A stretch of 61,235 nucleotides of DNA from Eubacteriales bacterium (GTDB lineage: Bacteria; Bacillota; Clostridia; UBA1381), in NCBI GenBank assembly GCA_018384175.1, contig JAHAZB010000017.1, positions 1 to 61,235 of the forward strand. Reading direction: 5' to 3'. The notes beneath the pieces were generated by a model. That model searched no databases. It was not told the origin of the DNA and saw only the letters and a list, made by a program, of their open reading frames with translations. Below, piece after piece: positions 29,683 through 38,913 of this stretch (positions are counted from its first letter, which is position 1; every line of letters begins with the position of its first letter). The position numbers were made by a program, and so were the translations under genes.

Positions 29683-30864
29683 CTACGCTGCCTTCTCTTC
29701 CGGTTCGGCTTTTTTCTTGACTTTCTTCGGTTTTGGCTTCTTTTCAGCAACATAATCCTCTCTTTGCTTTTTAACAGCTTCGTCACTCACTCTTGTCATC
29801 ATAAAACGGTTGTATTTGTCCCTTATAAGGATATAGCCACGCCTGTCAATCTGAATCAGTAATGTGCCTTCAATTGTATCAAATACATTTTTAAGATGCG
29901 TTGCAGGATAGAAAAAACTCATACTTTCTTCACCAGATATCTTAACAGCATCTACTGTATTGGTGCATTTACCAACATTATTCTGTGTTGTAAGAGTGAT
30001 TTTCTCATCAGCAAATTCCAGGCCTATATATGACATCTTACTTCCCATCGCCGCAACAGTGTATGTACTCTCAAGCTGAGGTTTGAAATCAGAATATTCA
30101 ACCTTCATTGAATACACAGGTTTTAGTCCGTTCAGGATATTATCCACATTAACATACTCATACGCCATTTTCCTCGCTGAAAATATAAGTCCCTCACGCA
30201 TAAACACCACATGAGTATCGGTTGTACCAACTTTTATCTCCTCATTACCTGCCGCTGTTGCAAGATACATACAGGCTGGTTTTGGAAGTGTAAACTCAAC
30301 ACTGTTTTCACAGTTCATCATATGACTAACCATAGATATATTCTGCAAGTTACAGCTGATGACGCGAAAACCATTTGAACGGATATCAAAATGAATACCC
30401 TTCATTCCATCCGGTACTCCTGAGGATACAACTGCTGCTCTTGTTTTCGTATACATCGAAGCAACATTTGAGACAGTTGCCATCGTACCAGGAAATGGTA
30501 TCTCTGTTTTGGGATATGCACACGGATTCATAACACTTCTTGTATATGTACATTCACCTGATTTAACTTCTGCTGCTCCTTCTTTTATAAGAGCAAACTC
30601 AACCTCTGTGCCACCTAATAGATGCAGCATTTCGTACATAAAACTTGCATCCATCAGCATTTTGCCACCGCTTTCAATCGGCACCTTTATTCTCCTCTGT
30701 ACTGAAACTTCAAGATTTGTCGCCGTAATATAAAGGTATCCGTCATCCTCGTTTGCTTCAAGCAGAAAACCTGTCAGCTCTTTCATAGGACTTCCCTTCG
30801 GCACTACCTTATACATTGACTTAAGAAGTTCCAACATCAAATCTCTGTTAATCTTAAATCTCAC
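29683..30864 (-). CDS. DNA polymerase III beta-clamp-like protein
   Basis: DnaN-like three-domain layout; ITATNLEVSVQRRIKVPIESGGKMLMDASFMYEMLHLL; Lys/Glu-rich extra C-term tail. Confidence 0.8.
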   Translation of the reverse strand: MRFKINRDLMLELLKSMYKVVPKGSPMKELTGFLLEANEDDGYLYITATNLEVSVQRRIKVPIESGGKMLMDASFMYEMLHLLGGTEVEFALIKEGAAEVKSGECTYTRSVMNPCAYPKTEIPFPGTMATVSNVASMYTKTRAAVVSSGVPDGMKGIHFDIRSNGFRVISCNLQNISMVSHMMNCENSVEFTLPKPACMYLATAAGNEEIKVGTTDTHVVFMREGLIFSARKMAYEYVNVDNILNGLKPVYSMKVEYSDFKPQLESTYTVAAMGSKMSYIGLEFADEKITLTTQNNVGKCTNTVDAVKISGEESMSFFYPATHLKNVFDTIEGTLLIQIDRRGYILIRDKYNRFMMTRVSDEAVKKQREDYVAEKKPKPKKVKKKAEPEEKAA

Positions 30865-30887
30865 TTTTTTCTTTCCTCTCTTTCTTT

Positions 30888-33800
30888 TTACGCAACATCA
30901 AACAGCGTCATCTGATCTCCCTCAAAAGAGAACTGAATATTCTGCTTAACTGCTCCGCTATCCTTAATTCCTCTCGCTTGCCTTGCAAGTAATCTCGCCT
31001 TTTCTATCTTATCAGCGATAGAAACAGTAACCTTTACCTGTACTTCATCTGATATGATGTATTCGGACATATCCTCCTCTGGCTCATCGTTATCTTTTAT
31101 GATAGCCATTCGTTTGAACATCTCCGCCACATCCTCAACCTCGTTCTTGATACCCATTGTAAGCTCTTTTGCAAGCTGTGATGTCATGTCTGCATCATCG
31201 CCAAGTGCTGCCAGACCTTCATCTGTGAAATTACCCTCTACTAATGTTGCCGCCGCAAGTTTCGATGCCATAAGACGTATCGCTCTTGCCTGCATTACAT
31301 CCTTGTAGTAAAGGATATATACCTCAATTCTTGGTGCCGTCTGGTTAATCCTCCACGAACGCCTTGAGCTTTGGCGAAATGTGAAGAGGTTGTACCCGAT
31401 GTTGTAGTAGATAAGAGTAGTGAATGAATTGAGATCCAATCCGGTCTCAACCAAACTAGGGTTTGTTATTAGAACATCAAGACCATCTTTTATCTTCTTT
31501 TCCACCCATTGCTCTCTCTTCTCAGGTGCAACTGTCTGCGGAAGGACTGCTACACGATAGCCATTATCCTCCAGCAGTTTCTTCAGCTTATCCTGTGTGT
31601 CAATCTTTACCCAACTCGTATAGATTAATACCTTTTCGCCATTTTCCACTTTACGCTTCACTATATCAAGTGTTGCCGTATCCTTTTCATGAAGTTCGTC
31701 AAAATTTGACAGACTTTTTGGTTCTACTACAGCAATATCACTGTCAGGAAACATAATTGGTTCTGCATCATATGGTTGGTCAGGATATGTAGTCAAAAGA
31801 CTCAAAAACTTTGACATAAGCCTCCTGCTTTCCAACCCCTTTGTCTGCATCACACTCTTATATGTCTTCTCAATTCTTTTATACTCTTCAGCAATATCGT
31901 CTCTTAAATTAAGTTCAATAGGTATCTCCTCATATTCAGGAAGATGTTTGCCCATATCGTTAAGTGATAGAAATACCGCACAATCCATTAAGAACCTCGA
32001 ATATACAAGCGGTGATACTCCCGGTCGTTGTCGAGATTGTGTAAGTTTCTTTCTGCTCTTGGAATTCTCGTTGTATTCACTCTCTTCAAGCTCGTATGTT
32101 GTCTCAGTAACACCATATTCATCATTAAATCGCTGCGGTGTTTCATAGTCCTTATTGTCAGCTTTCATGAAGTGCGGTACAATTCTGTAAAGGAGATAGA
32201 AAAGTCCGCTTGAATAGCCATTGATTAGTGTTGCTGTCATACCTATAACCTTCTTGCTGCAGCCAATTAGAGTTTCCATCGCATCGCCTTGTCCACTATC
32301 ACCCTTAAACAGATGTAATTCATCCGCTATAAGACCGTCAACATTTTTTATATGTTCAGCGATAAAACTACTCATCGAATATCGTCTGTAAGCACCCTTC
32401 GCAATAAAAATCTGGTCAGGATTATCTACAATCTCATTTATTTTAGCAATAACTTTTTCACTATTAGTTTTCTTCAAGTGTCTTGCTGCAAAATCACGAT
32501 ATACGAAACCATAACCTCCGATTTTTACCCATTTGTTATGCCTTAAATCCATATCATAAGGATTCAAAGCAGTCCAAAGTGTTTTCTTACACTGAGGGTT
32601 AGTACAGAAATGGTTTTGCGTATTTCTCTTTTTAAAGAAATACTGATTAGCATTAATAGTATAATAGGCATCATCTCTTTTAACCTGCATAGTGACAACC
32701 TCACCGCACCACGGGCATATAAAACCTTTTCTGACTCTTGAATACACAACAGCCGGACGATGCATATATCCGTCTCTTGCACGTTCTTTTGATAGAACAA
32801 TATATTTACTCTCTGCTCCATCCTGAAAGTCTTTATATGCTCTTTTGATGTCTGCTATGGAATACACTACTTCTGCATTAGTATTCGGCAAAGACTCTTC
32901 TATCTCACGAACCCATTTCTTGGTTACATGGGACGGAGAAAGAATCACATTAAACGTCTTTCTGCCGTTTTGATGTGCTGCAAGTGCAACGGAGCCAATT
33001 TTTGTCTTTCCACTGCCGCACTCAGCAACTACCAATCCTACCTTTGCCATGTCAAGCCTGCGTTTTAAGCTTTCCGCAACAGCAAGCTGTGCAGGGTACA
33101 GACTATATCCGACATTTTTCTTGATATGTCCGTTAATTATTTTTAATCTGTCGCATATGCTCTCTGTTTCAGGATCAAATAGCGGATTAAATGAATCTCT
33201 GATTCTGTTGGCAATTTTGATACCGTATTTGTTCAGGTATTCAGACACCGATTTGATATTCAACAGTTCCTTTGACTGCACAGAATTAGGAATCGATATT
33301 ACTCCCATTTTTAGCCCATCATTTACAACTGCTTCCATATCTTGTTCATCGTCACTGAGTTCGAGCTGGTATGCGTCAAAGCTTTCACTTAATGACAGCA
33401 CCTTCAATTTTGTGAGCATTCCACGTTTTTGACATTCCGATAATATATAGTCCTTAAAATCAGGTATCAGCGGAATTGATGTTTTCCTGTCAAACTCAGC
33501 AAAAAGTTCGTCTGTATCACCTTCTTTACAGAAGATATACATTTTGTGTTTCTCGTCTTTTTTGTTATCTCTTTGTCCCTCCTCGGTTTCTGCACCAATT
33601 TCATCGTCAAGTGCCATTACCATGCCTTCAGCATACATACCGTCATGAGTAATGCTGCGCCTGAAATCTTTCTGCATAACCTTTAAAATTATCGGATGAT
33701 TATCAACATTTGCTTGAACAGTCACACCTTTCCGCACAACATCAGACATTGCTTTTACATGTTCTGCATAACCGCCAAATCGCATTGCAACAAGTTCTCT

Positions 33801-33920
33801 TGTATTTCCGTCTCGCTTATTAAATACAAATGTATCAGCGTAACAAGAAATAGCAATTTTTGCATCATAGTCGTTATATGTGACCGTTGAAAGCTCTGTC
33901 ATTTCTACAATAGAAACCAC
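30888..33920 (-). CDS. SNF2/DEAD-like helicase with embedded zinc-binding region
   Basis: Walker A VAECGSGKTKIG; IADELHLFKGDSGQGDAMETLIGCSKKVIGMTATLING; helicase C ITNPSLVETGLDL..YYNIGYNLFTFRQSSRRSWRINQ; CPWCG...CTNPQCKK. Confidence 0.9.
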   Translation of the reverse strand: MVSIVEMTELSTVTYNDYDAKIAISCYADTFVFNKRDGNTRELVAMRFGGYAEHVKAMSDVVRKGVTVQANVDNHPIILKVMQKDFRRSITHDGMYAEGMVMALDDEIGAETEEGQRDNKKDEKHKMYIFCKEGDTDELFAEFDRKTSIPLIPDFKDYILSECQKRGMLTKLKVLSLSESFDAYQLELSDDEQDMEAVVNDGLKMGVISIPNSVQSKELLNIKSVSEYLNKYGIKIANRIRDSFNPLFDPETESICDRLKIINGHIKKNVGYSLYPAQLAVAESLKRRLDMAKVGLVVAECGSGKTKIGSVALAAHQNGRKTFNVILSPSHVTKKWVREIEESLPNTNAEVVYSIADIKRAYKDFQDGAESKYIVLSKERARDGYMHRPAVVYSRVRKGFICPWCGEVVTMQVKRDDAYYTINANQYFFKKRNTQNHFCTNPQCKKTLWTALNPYDMDLRHNKWVKIGGYGFVYRDFAARHLKKTNSEKVIAKINEIVDNPDQIFIAKGAYRRYSMSSFIAEHIKNVDGLIADELHLFKGDSGQGDAMETLIGCSKKVIGMTATLINGYSSGLFYLLYRIVPHFMKADNKDYETPQRFNDEYGVTETTYELEESEYNENSKSRKKLTQSRQRPGVSPLVYSRFLMDCAVFLSLNDMGKHLPEYEEIPIELNLRDDIAEEYKRIEKTYKSVMQTKGLESRRLMSKFLSLLTTYPDQPYDAEPIMFPDSDIAVVEPKSLSNFDELHEKDTATLDIVKRKVENGEKVLIYTSWVKIDTQDKLKKLLEDNGYRVAVLPQTVAPEKREQWVEKKIKDGLDVLITNPSLVETGLDLNSFTTLIYYNIGYNLFTFRQSSRRSWRINQTAPRIEVYILYYKDVMQARAIRLMASKLAAATLVEGNFTDEGLAALGDDADMTSQLAKELTMGIKNEVEDVAEMFKRMAIIKDNDEPEEDMSEYIISDEVQVKVTVSIADKIEKARLLARQARGIKDSGAVKQNIQFSFEGDQMTLFDVA

Positions 33921-33942
33921 CCCACATTCTTTTGTTTTTCAT
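33874..33942 (-). CDS. possible 22-aa leader peptide/uORF overlapping the helicase start
   Basis: MKNKRMWGGFYCRNDRAFNGHI* behind GAGGAGGAGAAAAGG; helicase frame starts inside it. Confidence 0.35.
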   Translation of the reverse strand: MKNKRMWGGFYCRNDRAFNGHI

Positions 33943-34021
33943 CCTTTTCTCCTCCTCTTAGATTTTTCTTTCTTTCCTAAACCCTCATATTCTTACCTCC
34001 TTGTAGTCTTGAATAAAACGA

Positions 34022-34067
34022 AAAACACACTATGAAAGTCTTATTTGACTTTTCCAAAGTGTGTTTT
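34022..34067 (-). terminator. intrinsic-terminator-like hairpin between leader copy 2 and helicase operon
   Basis: Minus strand AAAACACACT..AAAAGTC..GACTTTC..AGTGTGTTTTTCGTTTT. Confidence 0.72.
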
Positions 34068-34089
34068 ACCTCTTTCAAAACTTATTAAA

Positions 34090-34273
34090 TTTACCTCGTA
34101 AAAATGCAAAAACAGGTTCTAAAGGACGCACCTATCCCTTTGGATAGAGCTTCCTAAAAAACCCGTTTTAACCGTAACCGTTTTAGCTGCACCATTTTTA
34201 CAAGCTCATTTTACCACGCTATTTCCTGCTTTGCAATATGTGGAGCTGTTTTTTTATGAAGTTTTATTTTTTT
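34090..34273 (-). promoter_or_regulatory. Duplicated promoter+leader element, copy 2
   Basis: Promoter TTGCAA(34236-34231)-17-TAAAAT(34213-34208); ~10 differences from copy 1. Confidence 0.85.
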
Positions 34274-34299
34274 GTTTTAGTTCTTGTCTTCTGTTATTA

Positions 34300-35427
34300 T
34301 CAGTTTGTATTACTTCTTTTTGCTTTAATTTTCTTTCTGAGCCATACAATAAACGCAATTGGACCTCCTATTATACCGGCAAACATAAGAAATACAATAA
34401 TTCCCGCTATGACATTGACTATCACTGAAATCTCATATATTTCAATCTCTATTGTATCTGTCATTCCATTTTCGGTTTCTGCTGTTATTTTCACCTTGCC
34501 TTCAGCAGTACCGACAACAACCCCGTTTTCGTCAACATTTGCAATATCAAAGTTATCTGACGACCATGTTACTGCAGGATTTGTAGTGTCTATTGGTAAT
34601 ACCAGAGCTGACAATTCAATTTGCTTCCCTTTCTCAAAACGAAGACTTTCGTATGATTGTCCTGTCTCCTTATTTATACATGTTATCTCTACACTTTCTG
34701 CTAATATAGGCATAACTTCAATTTCAAAGCTGTCAGTTAAATCTTTATGTACTGCTGTAATTGTTGTTTTACCTACTGCCAACGTCTTAACTTTACCTGT
34801 TGAATCAACAGAAGCCACACTTTCATCTTCTGATTTCCATTCAACGTTTTTGTATGTAGTGTTATCCGGTGTAATTATAACGGATAATTGAAGTTCTTCT
34901 CCGATGAAAACACTGTCCTTCTTCCCGTCAATCATGATGTTTTCTGCAACAACCTCTTTTACAATAAGCTTGAAATTTGATGTAGTTCCTCGTGAAGTCT
35001 TTGCACTAATAACAACACTACCGACACCAACAGCCGTTAAATTTCCTTCTGAATCTACAGTCGCAATAGAAGTATCACTTGATTCCCAAGTAATGCTTTT
35101 ATCTTCAGCATTTGCCGGGTAGGCTGTTGCACTTAATTTTATGCTTTCTCCTGCATCAATGCTTGATGGCATATTTTGTACATTAACCTTTGTTGCATAC
35201 ACTGGTTTTGGTGTAGTATATGTTGAAGTCTTACTGCTCGAATTATTTTTCGAGGAACTCTTACTTGACGAAGAACTACCCCCACCATTATGATAATGGT
35301 ATTCTCCTGTTTTTCTGTTGTAATGTCCTCCGTTAGCATCTGTTCTTCCCGGGTGTCCCATTACAGAAACAGCTGTTACCACCATAACAATGCCAATCAT
35401 TAATGCTGAAAATATATTCTTTCTCAT
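34300..35427 (-). CDS. exported YHYH-motif protein with Big_2-like Ig domains and C-terminal TM
   Basis: HPGRTDANGGHYNRKTGEYHYHNGG; repeated SSDTSIATVDSEGNLTAVGVG-type Ig domains. Confidence 0.85.
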   Translation of the reverse strand: MRKNIFSALMIGIVMVVTAVSVMGHPGRTDANGGHYNRKTGEYHYHNGGGSSSSSKSSSKNNSSSKTSTYTTPKPVYATKVNVQNMPSSIDAGESIKLSATAYPANAEDKSITWESSDTSIATVDSEGNLTAVGVGSVVISAKTSRGTTSNFKLIVKEVVAENIMIDGKKDSVFIGEELQLSVIITPDNTTYKNVEWKSEDESVASVDSTGKVKTLAVGKTTITAVHKDLTDSFEIEVMPILAESVEITCINKETGQSYESLRFEKGKQIELSALVLPIDTTNPAVTWSSDNFDIANVDENGVVVGTAEGKVKITAETENGMTDTIEIEIYEISVIVNVIAGIIVFLMFAGIIGGPIAFIVWLRKKIKAKRSNTN

Positions 35428-35439
35428 TTTACCTTCTCC

Positions 35440-35640
35440 TTAGTCCCTGAATAATTTATTCATTCGTTCTGTATTATTTTGTAATTTTTCTTTTGTTTCC
35501 GTTTCATCAATACAAATTAGCACAACATCGCCCTCTTTTGCATTATCCGGGAAAATCGCTCTTGGACATATAACCATTTTACCGCTGTATAATTCTACTA
35601 CAGCAAATTCTCCCTCAAACCTATCAATTATAACCTTCAT
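35440..35640 (-). CDS. DUF3006-like protein
   Basis: MKVIIDRFEGEFAVVELYSGKMVICPRAIFPDNAKEGDVVLICID; next to an MBL hydrolase. Confidence 0.75.
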   Translation of the reverse strand: MKVIIDRFEGEFAVVELYSGKMVICPRAIFPDNAKEGDVVLICIDETETKEKLQNNTERMNKLFRD

Positions 35641-35660
35641 ATTTGACCCCCTCATTCAAG

Positions 35661-36863
35661 TTATTTACAGCATCTTGAGCACGGACCCAACCCCATAGCC
35701 TCAGCTTCGCTTATCGTAGTTTCGATTTTACTTTTAAGGTATGAACATCCCAATCTATGATATTTCGTCCCTGTTTTTGTTCGATATACCACAAAGTTTT
35801 GTGTTTCTTCATTAACACTTTCATCTCTTATATTTCCTTGCGCTTCTTCGGTAATGGGAGGTGCATTTTCTTTTATCGAAGACGATTTCTTATTTACAAC
35901 AATTTTCTTATTACTATCTGCTGTAATAGTTATTGTTCCTACTTCATCAGTTCTGTAAATTTCCGCGCCAATATCGGATAATGTAGACAACGTTTCTTCA
36001 TGCGGATGACCATATGAGTTCCCATATCCTACAGAAATAACTGCAACTGCCGGTGATACTGCTTCTATAAATTTCGGAGCAGATGAAGAATTAGAGCCGT
36101 GATGTCCTACCTTTAGGACTTCTGCATCAACATCACTTCGCTGTAACTCTATCTCTTTTTCTGAATCTCCTGTAAATATCATTACAGTTTTTCCGTAAGT
36201 AAGTTTTACTATAGCAGAACAGTTATTTAAGTCAGTATAACTATCAGCAAACGGAGCAAGTATATCTATTATAGTGTTGCCATCCCTTGTTATGTTCACT
36301 CCCGCCTTTGCCGTGTATAGCTCTATGCCTTTGTTTTCAATAACATCAAGCATATTATCGAATGCACTTATTGTATGCGCCTGCCTAGGCATATACATTT
36401 TACCGATTTCAAAGCTATTAAGAACATCTGCCATTCCGCCAATATGGTCGTCATGCGGATGAGTTGCAATAACAAAATCTATAACATCATACTGCAGATT
36501 ACGTATATAGTTTATTATTGTTTCAGAATCTCCTTTTCTTCCCGCATCAATCAGCATTGTTTGACCGTTGCTCAGTTCAATAAATGTACTATCAGCTTGA
36601 CCTACATCTATGAAATGAGCATACATCAATTTGCTGTTTAAGTTAGGTTGTGGTGAGATTTCTGTAGTTGCTTCAATAATCTCATATTCTGTTTGCGTTT
36701 CGGTTTGTGATTCACTTATGTCTCTACTATCTTCGTGATTAATAACAGATTCTCGGACTTGTGACTGAATATCATTATTTACTTCGTTCGTTTCTACATC
36801 GCACCCCGAAAGTAAGAAAGATAAAACGATAACAGGATATATCCATCTATAAAGCTTTTTCAT
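35661..36863 (-). CDS. lipoprotein MBL-fold hydrolase (ComEC C-terminal-like)
   Basis: THPHDDHIGG motif, FTGDSE, LKVGHHGSNSSS; lipobox LLSGC; start reset to MKKLYRW with AGGAGACATT upstream. Confidence 0.88.
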   Translation of the reverse strand: MKKLYRWIYPVIVLSFLLSGCDVETNEVNNDIQSQVRESVINHEDSRDISESQTETQTEYEIIEATTEISPQPNLNSKLMYAHFIDVGQADSTFIELSNGQTMLIDAGRKGDSETIINYIRNLQYDVIDFVIATHPHDDHIGGMADVLNSFEIGKMYMPRQAHTISAFDNMLDVIENKGIELYTAKAGVNITRDGNTIIDILAPFADSYTDLNNCSAIVKLTYGKTVMIFTGDSEKEIELQRSDVDAEVLKVGHHGSNSSSAPKFIEAVSPAVAVISVGYGNSYGHPHEETLSTLSDIGAEIYRTDEVGTITITADSNKKIVVNKKSSSIKENAPPITEEAQGNIRDESVNEETQNFVVYRTKTGTKYHRLGCSYLKSKIETTISEAEAMGLGPCSRCCK

Positions 36864-36889
36864 AATGTCTCCTTTGTATCTAACTTTAG

Positions 36890-36908
36890 CAAAAAGTACA
36901 CATTTTGA
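36890..36908. repeat. 19-bp inverted repeat, left arm
   Basis: CAAAAAGTACACATTTTGA, exact reverse complement of 37035..37053. Confidence 0.9.
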
Positions 36909-36942
36909 CAAATATATTTGCAATGAAAAATTCTGTTTAATA

Positions 36943-36971
36943 TTGACAATATCCCCTAATTTTAATATAAT
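36943..36971 (+). promoter_or_regulatory. perfect consensus sigma-A promoter inside the inverted repeats
   Basis: TTGACA (36943-36948), 17-nt spacer, TATAAT (36966-36971). Confidence 0.8.
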
Positions 36972-37027
36972 AAACTTACGGATACAAGCAAATAAAGGCT
37001 GTTTTTCAGTATTTTGTATAAAAAAAT

Positions 37028-37061
37028 ATCACTATCAAAATGTGTACTTTTTGATAGTGAT
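37028..37061. terminator. bidirectional-looking terminator at recombinase 3' end
   Basis: ATCACTATCAAAA / TTTTGATAGTGAT, 13-bp stem; T-rich on both strands; overlaps right IR arm. Confidence 0.85.
37035..37053. repeat. 19-bp inverted repeat, right arm
   Basis: TCAAAATGTGTACTTTTTG. Confidence 0.9.
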
Positions 37062-37063
37062 TT

Positions 37064-37663
<600 letters not shown>

Positions 37664-37696
37664 TCACCTCCTCGGATACACACAATTCCCATTATA

Positions 37697-37873
37697 TTAT
37701 ATCATTTTATGTCTATTTATTTTGCTTTTTATATCATGAATTTCATCTAACTCAACAAACTTAGAGTGTCTACCGTTCTTTAAGCAAACTATATGTGAAC
37801 ATATAACACTGCTTCTGTCAAGCGCTAAATCAAGCATTCCTGTTTTACATATAGAACATAGTTTAATGTTCAT
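37697..37873 (-). CDS. 58-aa Cys-rich (zinc-ribbon-like) protein, absent from ORF track
   Basis: MNIKLCSICKTGMLDLALDRSSVICSHIVCLKNGRHSKFVELDEIHDIKSKINRHKMI*. Confidence 0.5.
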   Translation of the reverse strand: MNIKLCSICKTGMLDLALDRSSVICSHIVCLKNGRHSKFVELDEIHDIKSKINRHKMI

Positions 37874-37890
37874 AAAACCATTTTCCTTTC

Positions 37891-37925
37891 AAAAAAAATA
37901 CAGGCGGCCAAATAATTGACCGCCT
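37891..37925 (-). terminator. terminator of S1-domain gene
   Basis: Minus strand AGGCGG...CCGCCT followed by GTATTTTTTTT. Confidence 0.85.
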
Positions 37926-37929
37926 TTCA

Positions 37930-38805
37930 TTACTTATGCATCTTTCGAAGAATTTTACCGTATACAAGTTTTCTCTCGTAATTATGTTTACGGATAAGTA
38001 CCTCAACATCATCACCTATCTTGTAGTCGCCATCATACTCCATCGTTGCATAGGAACAGAGAATTTCTGTCACACCATCAAACAAACGGCAATATACACC
38101 GCCTCCGTATTTACCAACAATCTTGGCTATTCTCGTGGAACCCACAGGATGTCTTGTTTCTATACCGTCAAACGGATGAGGAATTGTGTCTTTTATAGAA
38201 AGTCTTAATACATTACTTTTTCTGTCAAATTCCTTTATAAGCGCTTTCTTTATTTCTCCGGGACGTAAAACCGCACGAAGGTCTGGTACCGTATTGTGAC
38301 TTACTTCTTTTTGTACAAGAACAACATCATATCCACAATATGTAACTGTACACGCTCCTCTGCCTACCGAGACAACTTCCGCCTGAATAATCTGACCCGG
38401 AGTGATTTTTCGTCTCGCATTTACTCTTTTTATCTGTTCAAGAGCTTTTTTGCGCGATGCTATTGCAACACCCGAAAGTCTGTCTATCTCAGTTATAATA
38501 AAAGAGATTTTGGCACCATTCATTGACAGCAGTGACGGCGGCTCATCAAAATCAAGAAACACCTCAGTTTCTGGAATAATTATTTTCACTCGGTATGGGA
38601 TTACAATCAGGCATAGTATTGTATGATTTGATGCACGCTTTTTCCCTTCCGGTACATAACTTAATTCGTGCTCATCCACACCTACAACTACTCCAGTCAA
38701 AACCGAACCGCCTCTATATGACGCATAAATTGCCTGCCATTCCTGTCGTTCCTCTTCTGACAAGTTCCTGTCAAGTTCCGCTAAATTTAATTCTTTGAAA
38801 TCCAT
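37930..38805 (-). CDS. S1 RNA-binding domain protein
   Basis: Ribosomal-S1-like repeats: PGQIIQAEVVSVGRGACTVTYCGYDVVLVQKEVS; VGSTRIAKIVGKYGGGVYCRLFDGVTEILCSYA. Confidence 0.75.
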   Translation of the reverse strand: MDFKELNLAELDRNLSEEERQEWQAIYASYRGGSVLTGVVVGVDEHELSYVPEGKKRASNHTILCLIVIPYRVKIIIPETEVFLDFDEPPSLLSMNGAKISFIITEIDRLSGVAIASRKKALEQIKRVNARRKITPGQIIQAEVVSVGRGACTVTYCGYDVVLVQKEVSHNTVPDLRAVLRPGEIKKALIKEFDRKSNVLRLSIKDTIPHPFDGIETRHPVGSTRIAKIVGKYGGGVYCRLFDGVTEILCSYATMEYDGDYKIGDDVEVLIRKHNYERKLVYGKILRKMHK

Positions 38806-38913
38806 AGTATATTCCTCCTTCTTTAGTCATTTATTACTACTGCACCATTGCAATTAAACTTTTAATTTCACCTGCCGTTCTGTTTATTTTTTATGCAACA
38901 CGAGCTGTAGCTC

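Noticed and set aside
34238-34891. + strand ORF opposite the YHYH/Ig gene
   Set aside because: Shadow ORF; the sense frame has clear domain motifs.
36905-36933. Second TTGACA (36905) as a promoter
   Set aside because: No good -10 hexamer at 16-18 nt (AAATTC).
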